Source of the DNA: Pegoplata infirma
Taxonomy: Eukaryota; Arthropoda; Insecta; Diptera; Anthomyiidae
Reading direction: 5' to 3'
Assembly: GCA_963921195.1 (NCBI GenBank)
Contig: OY992536.1
Coordinates: 1,612,001-1,676,000, forward strand
Length of the DNA: 64,000 bases
Shown piece by piece: positions 46,451 through 56,458 of the stretch. Below the pieces are notes generated by a model. The model was given only the letters and a program-made list of their open reading frames with translations, did no database searches and was not told where the DNA came from. Numbering within the stretch: position 1 is the stretch's first letter; the number at the start of each line of letters is the position of its first letter. The position numbers and the translations under genes were made by a program.

Positions 46451-46673
46451 TAAATATGTACATATGAGGTATTCGCTTGCAATTGTTTCGCTGTAAAAAA
46501 AAGTATATCATACCAATCAGGGATGGAAAATCGGAATTTTGAAATGGTACTGGAGCTCAACCAAAAAAGTACTTTTTCGCCCTCGACGGTACTAAAAAAA
46601 TTAAAGTCCAGTTTCGGTACGATAAACGTCGTTCGTCTGCGACAAATAAGAAGAAACTAGGTATAATTCAATA

Positions 46674-47418
46674 GTAGTAGTAGTAGTAGTAATTCTTTAT
46701 TTGGTATTTTCTTTGTTTTTTTTAAAAACGTTATAAAAATATCTTAAAGAATATACGGCTGTGACTATGTCGTTAGCCGGAAAAAAAGAGTTTCACATAA
46801 AAAATATAATTTAATTTTACAATGTATTGATTTTTAATCATTATATTCAAATATTAGTGTTTTACGATAAGCTAAAGCACTGATAATGTATTGTACTAAA
46901 TTCTGCCAATTGTTTTCCCCATTTAAATTTCTAATTATTTCTTCATCAGATAGAGTTATCTTATTAAACCATTTTAATCTAAAGTAATTTAAAATTGGAC
47001 ATCTTCCAATGAAATGTTGGATGTTTTCAACTTCTTTTGAATTGCACAAAGAGCAAATTTTGTTAGTTCTTCTCGAGTGCCGAGACCCATTCAGTTCTAT
47101 CAAATCGCAGCGAGCTTTGAAGATCCACATTATGTTAGTTTGGGTATGATTACCGTTGAAATATAAGTGTCCTACCGTTGGATTTGTTTTATTATAAAAA
47201 TATTCCGTTAGCTCCCACCCACGTAGATGATTTAAATGGTTTTTTAATCTTAACGAATTTAAAATAAGTGTTTGGTTTTGGTTCCACTCCTGTTGTGTTA
47301 TATTTGGTGATAATCGGACATTGTACTCTAGGCCCAATGTATTTAAACTGTTCGCCCACGATATGTTATGTGTTAGAGCTACTAAACTTAAATAATTTGG
47401 GAGCCGTTCGTTAGTATA
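46674..47418 (-). mobile_element. 5'-truncated LINE insertion with 13-bp duplication
   Basis: GTATAATTCAATA occurs at 46661-46673 and 47419-47431, exactly flanking the insert. On the minus strand the insert begins inside an open reading frame (5' truncation) and ends with an AATAAA-containing 3' UTR followed by a (TAC)n-type tail (plus AGT repeats at about 46673-46690). Target-primed insertion, a 3' simple-repeat tail and 5' truncation are LINE hallmarks. Confidence 0.85.
46834..47418 (-). pseudogene. C-terminal fragment of a LINE reverse-transcriptase polyprotein
   Basis: The frame is open from the truncation point (47418) to TAA/TGA at 46834. It encodes about 194 residues: ERLPNYLSLVALTHN, WANSLNTLGLEYN, then a Cys-His cluster (CSLCNSKEVENIQHFIGRC, a CCHC-type motif) near the end. 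This Cys-rich module follows the reverse transcriptase in Jockey/LOA/R1-type LINEs. The endonuclease and RT catalytic parts are missing because of the 5' truncation. The frame has no internal stop, so the insertion is young. Confidence 0.7.
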
Positions 47419-47715
47419 GTATAATTCAATATAAAAGTTCTTAAATTGATGACATCCTCCTTATTCGTTTATTTATTTTTTAGAGAAAACTTCAATAAAG
47501 GTTGGCTAAAATTAAAAATTTCATTTATTTGAAGCTTTTCAAACATTTTTCCAATGAAAATCGGTCAACTTATTGGATTTTGGTTGAAAAATGTATGAAA
47601 TCGTCTGGTATAGAAAAGGTACTAAATCAGTCGCGGGGGTACTACGGAATTTTTGATAGTGAAAAAGTACTGAAAAAAGTACTAAAGTACTAACTTTTCC
47701 ATCCCTGATACCAAT

Positions 47716-50700
47716 ATAAAACCCTTTGCTAAGTATTTCCCTTAAGAACAGTATGAATTACAAAAGTAAATTTTGACAAGTTTCCTAAAATTTCTTTATT
47801 CTTTAAGTTTTAAATTAAACTTTTGCCTTTAATAGCCTTTTTTCTTTAAATCACTTAACACCAGGCGTATGATTAATAAATAAATATTCCTTTACAACAA
47901 GTATACGTATGAAAGCATTTTAATTGTGGAAATTGCATATAATGTTTTTTTAATTGATGATCACCCCTTTCGAAAAATGGTATTAATATCATGAATATAC
48001 AAAAATCAATCAATTTTGAAAGTAATTTTTTAAGGAAATTTGATGGTAGATTTTGCACCATTTCCCGTATACCAGTACTTAAAAATATAATTTTAATGGT
48101 TTTATTAAAATTATATTTTACCCCGATATTCAAGAAAAAATTGTCATTATAACAATTTGTTATAAAATTTTCTATTTTGATTTCTCGCGATATTAATAAT
48201 TTTTATTGATAAAAAAATGTGTAAATATATAAATACAATTTGGCAAAGCCTTTGTCATGAAAAATTGTTTTGTAAAATTCGCTAATTGTGAAGATACTTT
48301 CGTAGAAAATTTTTATAATTTCGTCATTTATTATAGATGACAATTTTCTTAGAAAAGGGGGGGTTAAAAACAAAAAAAAATTATAGGGGCAGCGATTTCT
48401 ACAAAATTTGAAAATATGCGCCTAAAATATTCACTACAAAATCAAAAATATGCAATTAAAACATAATTGCATATATTCGTCAGAGTACAAAGAAAGAGAT
48501 GGCAGTGGAGACTTATTCAATTTTTGGAGAAATCTCAAACCAACATTTTTTGCCACAAAATGTTCTAAAATGCGACAGTATTAGTGATTCATATTAGATT
48601 TTCTTATTATTCTAATTTAAATATGTGATAGTATTAGTGAAATTTTTGTATACAAATCGAAAATGTTGGTCCAATTTTTGAGCCCACAAAAAAGCCAAGT
48701 GAACAACTTTATAACTTTTAGCTGCTGCATACCCTTTGATATACGTTAAAAAAATATATTTTCTTTTAAACAAAATATGAGACGAGATTTTACAATCAGT
48801 GCTCGAGATTTTATGTCAACACATACATAAGTGCAATATATTTTCGTAAATTTAAATATTTATAAAAAAATATATTTACAAAAACTAAACTTTACAATTT
48901 AAAACGAGTTTTTAAAAAAAGTTATTTTTTTTCTTTTATTTGAAAATTTTTGGAAAAATATGCAAAAATATGCATAATATGCAAAAATATGCATACAACA
49001 CTGCAAAAAATATGCATATTAATTAAAATATATATACCAAAGTCGATGCAATTTTTAAAAAATTTCTTAATTGGAAAAGAAAATGGTCAATATCCACATT
49101 AGGACGTCCCGTCAAATGTAAAATTTCGAATTTCGTATCGTAATACCTACTGAAAGATGGCCACGGAATAGCTGATTGTGGGAAAATTTATGAAAAAATT
49201 TTCCAAGGGCATCTTTAGTCGATAACCAGCGGCTACCAGCGCTGCAGCGGTCAAAGTTTACAAAAATTACGTTTTCCGACCAAAATTCATGTCCGAAATT
49301 TTTTCCTAATTTCCTAATTTTGTCAAAAAATTAATTTTAGTCGAAAAACATATTTTTTTCTAACTTTTATGGTGACAAAATCGGGTAGTGGCATATCATT
49401 CCTCTTTATTTAGAACTTTAAAAATCGTTAATACGAAAATCCTAGCTGATCCTGTTTTCAAGTTATTGCGAAATAATTACACTGTTCGACAGCAAAATCC
49501 TCCCAGTAAACTATCTAACTAATTCTTATAGAATTTGTTCTCTTGATTTCAAATCTGCCATCCAAATTTTTCTAGTACTTACTGTTTTTGTGTATTCGCT
49601 TTAATAGTCAAAAAACAATAATTTAGCACTTTTGGGGTCCACTGTTAAATATTCTTACGTTGCTTCCAAAAAATATGACTAGATTTCATATAAAATTAAC
49701 CTCCTGATTCAAAAACTGCAATCCAAATTTTAAATTTTTTTACGCAAATATCTCGAACGAGAATATATTAAAAACGGAACATGCTAGAAAAATTTGAGTT
49801 GCAGTTTTGGAATCAGGGGGTCCATTTTATATGAAATCACGTCCAAATTTTGCCACTTAAGAATATGATGAAAGCAACTTAAGAATATTATGACCCCAAA
49901 GCAATTTAGAAAGTAGTGGTTTCAACTGTCATATGATATTGATTTTACTTACATAATTTTCTGAGTGTACATATTGATTATTAGCCTGGGGGCAAATTAC
50001 GTAAAACGAAAACGATTGGCGATAGATAAACGACATTGAAATACATATCATTCTGAAGGGAAATTTGAAAGTTTTCCATTATTATATTGTTAAAGAGTGC
50101 TGTCTAATCGAGAATTAAAAAATATGGAAACATTTTGTTTAGTTTAAGAGAAACAAGACTCCAAAAAATCGACGATAGTTAACTATGGTTTTACGTGATC
50201 ACAGTCCTCATCATTTAGGATTTTGTTGGTTATGATTAGTAACGTTTTTCTTTTGATGTTATGTCATAAAAGGCAATAATTTGGCTTTCAAATTGATACG
50301 ATATGCTCTATAGTGCAGTTAGTGTGGAATGCCTCATTTGTAAGTACATAAGTTAGTATCTATTATAAAATTGTATAACTCCTCTTCGATGACGTCCTAT
50401 AAAAGCGGTAGTATGTGCATATTAAACTGTATATTGTTTCAATTTTTCATTATCCATACAAGAAATTATAGCAATTCCATATATTGTATATGATATTTAC
50501 AGCTGCGGTCATCAGAATAGTTATTTCCCAGTTTTTGTTTTTTCATTAACTGCGGAATTTGAGATAACTATATTTTGACGCCCTGAATAAGCATAACAAA
50601 TTTATATTGGCATTAAGTGGCAACACTGTCTTCAACATGATTACACTACTCTACAAAAATCAACATTTTATTGCACAGACTTCTTGTTTACTTTAGATAA

Positions 50701-51999
50701 AGTCAAACAAACTACATTTTTAAATTCCTTATAATGTCCTGATGGTATCCATGATCATATCGAGTTCGGATTTCTTTAAAAAGGTAGGTAATTTTATTGG
50801 GAATTCGAATGAAATAAAATATGAATAACTTTCACATACACTTTATCTACAACCAAAAAAAAAATCGGTTTTGACGGCTTGGTCCCGAGAAGGTACAACT
50901 TTTCTGATGACAGATTCGTTAGGAGGCCAAAATACTTTAGAAAATGTATTCAACATGTCTATGCAAATGTGTAGGGTAGTGTTAATCATTATATTTATTA
51001 CTATTTCATTACCATAATATTTAACATTTTTTTCATAAATTCTATGAAAAAGTTAAAAAGTTTAATGAAAAAGTTTATAAATTTTTAAGTATTTGTTCAT
51101 AAAAACTATGAATTTCGTTCATTGGCAAACATTTTGTTTCTGTGTATCTCTATCAAATTATGTGATTTTTCTTTGTAAATAACCTATAATGATAAAATTA
51201 CAACTGCTATTTATATGACCGCAGTTTTAGGTATTTTATAAATATGTGCTTTATTTGGAGCTATTAAACGTGATTTCCCAAATGTCACGCACATACCAAT
51301 ACAAACAACAACAACCACACTAATAAAAACGTTAGAGAAATACGTTTATTTAAAAAAAGTGTAATGGTTGTGCCCTCTCGAAAATAAAGGTTTTCTCAAT
51401 GAAAATGCCAACTACCTTTACTGCTAATGTCAGTATTACTATTACTACTTAACTACACTGAAAAAATTAAAAGTCTTTAATAATAATTTTTAAAAGAGAC
51501 AATTCTAAAGTTGGGGTTTCTCGGCTTATCGACCATATCGAGGATTTAAAGGTTCATTAAGTGGGTACAAAGTGAATAAAAATAGACCTACGGTCCATAT
51601 GAATATGAAATAATCTTTATTAAATTCAAGTCGACATGTATTCTTGCTCTAGAGTCTAGACGATGTTCCTGTTAGTTGGGAAGTTATCGGAATTTTTTCC
51701 AAAGTCCACATTGTTTCATAAGGGGGCAACAAAATTTTAAATACTGATATGGCCGATAAGCCAAGACACCCAATCTTAAAATCGCCTCTTGCATGTATAT
51801 TTTAAGTTTTAGGCAAATCAGTTCATAAACGTTGGAGTACTTGCATTGTTTGTTAAAATATTCAATTTCAGCAGAAAAATCTGCTAAAAGTTTGCTTAAA
51901 CTGAAAGTTGCTTACAGATTTTTCAGCAGTGTTTTTCTTCTAAGTGTTACAATTGATTTCAGTTGTTAACAGCAAAGCCTTTTGGATATTACTAATTAC
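47716..51999. other. intergenic, decayed repeats, no gene
   Basis: No supported gene. Recognisable pieces: ATATGCAAAAATATGC-rich DNA at 48400-49040 (related to the hAT elements to the right), the right end of the CACTCAGAAAATTATG MITE family at about 49900-49967, a partial copy of the 38290 repeat at 50640-50990, and a degraded TTA-flanked MITE at about 51500-51850. Confidence 0.45.
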
Positions 52000-52576
52000 T
52001 AGGGATGAGATTTCCATGCAAATGCATGTTTTTTGTCGATAGTCTAAAAACGATATCGATCAATTATCTTTCCGAATCAAGAAATTTGCGTTAAAATGGC
52101 ATCGATTTGTTTTTGCATATTTTTGCATATTTTGGTGAAAATGCATATTTTTGCATATTTTGGTTTTAAATTCATATTTTGTGCATATTTCCAACGTTTA
52201 AGTGCATATTTTTGCATATTTTGGCATAAATTAGCAAAAACACAAATTGAAATTTATTTGTTTCAAAAACTATTTTAAATTTTAAAAATTTATTTTGGAA
52301 ATAAGAAAAATAATTTTTCTTTCTTAAAATTTTTTTTTATAGATTTTCTTAATTTCTAAAAAAGTCTTGCTTATATAAAGTTTTAAATGTTACTATTTAA
52401 ACCCGGCGTTACCTTTTGCTTTTTAAGAAGTTTTTTCTATGAAAACAAGATTTTTATTGTGCGCATTTTATTTTTTAGTGCATATTTTCAGGTTTTTTAG
52501 TGCATATTTCGAGTTTTTTAGCGCATATTTTAAGCGCATATTTTCGATTTTTTAGTGCATGAAAATCTCATCCCTA
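52000..52576. mobile_element. non-autonomous hAT element with 8-bp CTAATTAC duplication
   Basis: TAGGGATGAGATTTCCATGC at 52000 pairs with GCATGAAAATCTCATCCCTA ending 52576; CTAATTAC is present at 51992-51999 and 52577-52584. The interior is an array of TTTTTGCATATTTTGG and TTTTAGTGCATATTTT motifs, likely subterminal binding-site repeats. No coding capacity. Confidence 0.88.
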
Positions 52577-52584
52577 CTAATTAC

Positions 52585-53573
52585 ACTAGGCCCCAAACAT
52601 TTTTTTTTTGGCACATGCTTTCGAATTATTTGTTTTTGTATATAAAAATTAAAATCCCGTTCGTTATGAGATTCTACTAAAATCTCATAAATTTTTGATA
52701 ACTTTTAGGAGATTTTGTAACATTTCGATAAATATCTGTAGACAAACTGACATTTCGATATCACACAAGAAACCCAGTCACGTCACAGAGTTGATATTAT
52801 GGACAACTAAGAAAAAATGTATAAATCGCTCACATCTATAAACAAACCTATATTAATCAGCGTTTACAGTTTAGAAACAAATCAATAGACTTGGCACAGT
52901 CATTACAAAATAATAATGACTGTGCCAAGTCTATTTAACTATGGGTTATGAAAACCAGGGTTGTTATATAAAAAAGAAAATTCGAATTTTTAAAAGTGTT
53001 ATCAACCAATTATCTTTCCGAATCATGAAATTTGCGTTAAAATGGTATCGATTTGTTTTTGCATATTTTTGCGTATTTTGGTTAAAAATGCATATGTTTG
53101 CATATTTCTAACTTTTAAGTCCATGGCCCGTACCAAAGAAAAAATAAAAGTCTATTTTAACAAAAGTTTTATTTTAAATTTCAAATTTTCTATAAATTTT
53201 TTTAAACTCGATTTTAAAAAAAAAAACAATTTGTATGGAAATTAAATTAAAAGTCGATTTTATTTTTTTTTGTTCTATGGTAAGGCTGCATATTTACCAA
53301 AAAGAACAAATTGAAATTTATTTTTTTCAAAAATTATTTTAATTTAATTTTTTTTTTGAAATAACGAAAAATTACTTCTTATTTAATTTTTTTTAGATTA
53401 TTTTTATTTCTTAAGAAAATCCTGCACTGAAATGTTTAAATAAAGTTTTAAATCTTTATATTAAAACCCAGCGTTGTTTTTAGCTTTTTACGAACTATTT
53501 AGTATAAAAGCAAGATTTTTGAGTTTTATTATTGAGGGCTGGGGTTGCAAAAAAAAATAAAAAAAATTCAATG
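52585..53573. other. intergenic; decayed hAT copy and a perfect short hairpin
   Basis: 53000-53120 repeats ATTATCTTTCCGAATC...AAAATGGnATCGATTTG from the element at 52000-52576, and 53320-53520 repeats its right part, so this is a degraded family member. The perfect hairpin at 52884-52935 is listed separately. No gene. Confidence 0.5.
52884..52935. repeat. perfect 22-bp stem / 8-nt loop hairpin
   Basis: AATAGACTTGGCACAGTCAT followed by TA, an eight-base loop (CAAAATAA), then the exact reverse complement. All 22 pairs match and the stem is GC-richer than its surroundings. It is short for a MITE and has no target duplication. It could be a remnant palindrome or an expressed hairpin; nothing in the sequence decides. 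Confidence 0.7.
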
Positions 53574-53940
53574 CCCGGTGAAAAATGATACAATTATGAT
53601 CATATATATGTTCATACATCGTCATGTATGTCCATATATGGTGCATATATGGATATATATGACACTGTATGAAGGCATATATGATCATATTTGCAACATA
53701 TATGTCCATATACGTAAAATGAGGGCATATGAACATATATGACATATATGCTCCACATATGCCCATAAATGTCATATATGGGCATATGCCCTCATTTTAC
53801 GTATATGGACATATATGTTGCAAATATGATCATATATGACTGCATACAATTTCATATATGACCATATATGCTCAAATATTTACATATATGCATCCATATA
53901 TTCACATATATGTATCCATATATGCTCATATTTCACCGGG
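53574..53940. mobile_element. CCCGGTGAAAAAT-ended element rich in CATATATG palindromes
   Basis: CCCGGTGAAAAATGA at 53574 pairs with ATATTTCACCGGG ending 53940. The interior is nearly all CATATATG steps and contains a nested palindrome around 53755 (CATATGCCCTCATTTTACG and inverse). Related to 42313-42590 and to the other CCCG elements. Flanks differ (TG/TA), so the boundary is less certain. Confidence 0.65.
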
Positions 53941-54038
53941 TAGTCAAAATAAAACTATTTGTGTGTTAAAAGTCTGTACAAAACCCATGTTACCTAGTGT
54001 TATTAGTGATTGCTTTTTGTTTTCATGATTGTAATGAT

Positions 54039-55094
54039 TAGGGCAAGTACTTTCATGCATCTAAAAATCGAAAATATGCGCCTATAATATGCTTCTAAAA
54101 ATCAAAAATATGCACTTAAAATTCAATAAATATGCACTTAAAATTTAAAAATATGCATTAAAAATTAATTGCTTTTACTAAAAAAATTAGTTTTGTTAAC
54201 AAAAAATTTATATTTTTCAAATACTTTAATGTCCTCATCAATATTAAACAAATATTTTTTGAGTAGACACAGCTTTTAATTAGAAAATATTTTTTTATTG
54301 ACACATTTTGTTATAAAAAAATTTAATTGAACAAATTTTCTTTAGAAGTTCTTTTTTATGAATCAAAAAATAATTCTGGAACAAAATTTATAAGTAAACA
54401 AGTATACTTTTTATAGAAAGTAGAAAATCGACTGGACGTAAATAAAATTTTTAAACATTTTTACTAAAAATATTTAATTTTAAGTCAAATACTTCTTTGG
54501 TAATTTTTGTAAAAAAAAAATATTTTTTGGGTTATTAAGTTACAAAAATACTTTGTAAAATATTTTTGTGGCTACCAATCTCTATTTAAACGTGGTAACC
54601 GTTTTGTCCAACACGTGAATTCAGGATAAAACCAATCTTAATATCACCGTTTTGTTCATAACTTCTTATATCAACCTGACCATTAGAAATTTCTAGACAT
54701 TTTTGAATCAATTTTTCTGTAAAAAGTTTCTTAATTTAAAACTTTTTTTAAGAATCTAAAAATTTTATTTTCAGAAACAAATTTTTATAGAAATTGATCC
54801 TGAGACAATTTTCAATAAGAAAATAATATTCTTTTTTACAAAAAAAGTGGATCGGTTTTGATTTATGTTACGGTGTTTGAAATGTTTTTTTGAAAAAATG
54901 TTGATGAAAATTAAAAAAGTGCAATTTATATGAAAATATGCAAAAATATGCATTTATACCAAAATATGCAAAAATATGCAACTACAAATCGATGCCATAT
55001 TATTGCAAATTTATTGATTCGGATAGATATTTAATTTATGTCATGTTTAGAGCGCCGAGTAAAAACATGCATTTTCATGAAAGTACTTGCCCTA
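54039..55094. mobile_element. non-autonomous hAT element with 8-bp GTAATGAT duplication
   Basis: TAGGGCAAGTACTTTCATGC at 54039 pairs with CATGAAAGTACTTGCCCTA ending 55094; GTAATGAT at 54031-54038 and 55095-55102. The interior starts and ends with AAAATATGCnCnTA/CAAAAATATGCA motifs like the elements at 52000 and 48400. It has no transposase. Its ends differ from 52000-52576 mainly in one block, so they are related subfamilies. Confidence 0.88.
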
Positions 55095-55102
55095 GTAATG
55101 AT

Positions 55103-56193
55103 TATTGTTTTGTATCGATGTGTAAAGAAATTAAAAGACTACTTGTCGCTTGTACTCTTCTTTTTTCGGTCATAAAACAAAATAATTTCATTTTATTTTA
55201 GGCTCACTTCGCAAAATTGTTTGGCCGTCTGTCTGTCAGTCAATCAGCGCGATCACTGGCCTTTACATTGCTTAATTATGTATTTCAATCTATTTTATAC
55301 CTGTTCGTTGTCGTTGTAGTAGAAAGTGTCATGATGGAATGTATTTACGTTTATATAGTACAAATACTCGTACCTCTATGTTATGTACTTACTTACATAT
55401 GTTTAGTTTTGGTTTTGTTAAAAAAAAAAATATCAAAAGATTTTTCGTAATTAACTAACTAATATTTGTTTCTTAGAAAATACTTTATTAAGTCGTTTAT
55501 GTACGCATCACTTTTGGTTTTTTTTGTAATACCTAAGACCGGACATTAAGTTTTTTGTACACTTAGCCAAATTTTTATGTAAAATTAATTAAATATAACA
55601 GTTTGTACTACTTTGTTAGGTATTTTAGAGTCATTTACATTTTCAGTAAAAACAACTAAAATTTTTTGTTGCTTTAACTGTCTTGTATAGTGAAAAAACA
55701 ACTTACTTAATATGCCTGTTCGTTTACCTTACTACAATCTACTCATTTTTACTACTTTTATTACAGCTGGAAATTTTCAGTACAAAAAGTAAACAAAAAT
55801 TTCAAGTTGTAGTAAAAATAGTAAGAAATTTAAGTAAACAAACAGACCTTATATGAAATTTCAAAATGTTGTGCTGGACCAAAATTGCTCCGGGAAAACT
55901 TTATAAACATTTTTTTCCTTAATATAATATTTACTCTATAAAACGAAAGTTTTGACACCAACTTTAAAAATAAAAAAATATTTTTTTTGGCAAAATGCAC
56001 TACGGATGCAAACGTTAAGAGCTGATTGCTCCCCGAGGATGGCTTTCAAAATTTTGTTAGTTTATTTTTTTTCCCGAATCAGCTCTTCAACAAGTATCGT
56101 TCTAGAGGTATGCCCTAAAGAAATTCTAAAGTTTCCTGATTTCGGGACACGCTATTACATATGTAGAACATCTTTGTTTTAAAAAATGTATAC
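55103..56193. other. intergenic, no gene seen
   Basis: Contains a GTCTGTCTGTCAGTCAATC stretch (55227) and AT-rich DNA. A hydrophobic open frame at 55217-55450 is not supported as a gene. The copia-type element inserted at the right edge. Confidence 0.45.
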
Positions 56194-56198
56194 ATTTT

Positions 56199-56446
56199 TG
56201 ATAAATTAAAACACGAGTGGAATATGTATTTAATAGTAATTCATGTATTTACAAAGGTTAGAAATGAAGTAAGGTTTAAAGAACAGTAATTCTATTATAT
56301 ATGTTACAAAACTTGTTGGTTGTAAATAGCTGAATACAACAGCCAATAGGAATGTGACACATGTTGAAAGAATAAGGATAAAATGGAATTGTTAATAATG
56401 CATATGATTATGCAGTGTTGCTAATTAAACAATGTTTTTCTTAACA
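56199..56446 (-). repeat. 3' LTR of the copia-class element
   Basis: 248 bp, TGTTAAGAAA...TTTATCA on the minus strand. Base-for-base the same as the LTR at 60513-60760 by eye. The upstream edge carries the ATTTT duplication. An ATTAAA poly(A)-type signal (in TACTATTAAATACA) near the minus-strand 3' side would serve transcript termination. Confidence 0.95.
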
Positions 56447-56458
56447 CTCTCACTCATT
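56447..56458 (-). promoter_or_regulatory. polypurine tract (plus-strand primer site)
   Basis: On the minus strand AATGAGTGAGAG directly precedes the 3' LTR start TGTTAAG. It overlaps the last codons and stop (TGA, 56450-56452) of the polyprotein, a compact arrangement. Confidence 0.65.

Larger units (their letters stand above)
46518..47707. mobile_element. non-autonomous hAT element with 8-bp ATACCAAT duplication
   Basis: CAGGGATGGAAAA at 46518 pairs with TTTTCCATCCCTG ending 47707; the 8-bp ATACCAAT is present at 46510-46517 and 47708-47715. An 8-bp duplication with CAGGGnTGG-type ends is diagnostic of hAT transposons. The body has several GTACTTTTTC/GAAAAAGTAC motifs. About 758 bp of the 1190 bp is a later LINE insertion (with its duplication), leaving an original element of about 432 bp. 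No transposase. Confidence 0.88.

Noticed and set aside
55217..55450. 77-codon hydrophobic frame resembling a small membrane protein
   Set aside because: Hydrophobicity follows from T-rich DNA. No start context, splice sites or family resemblance.
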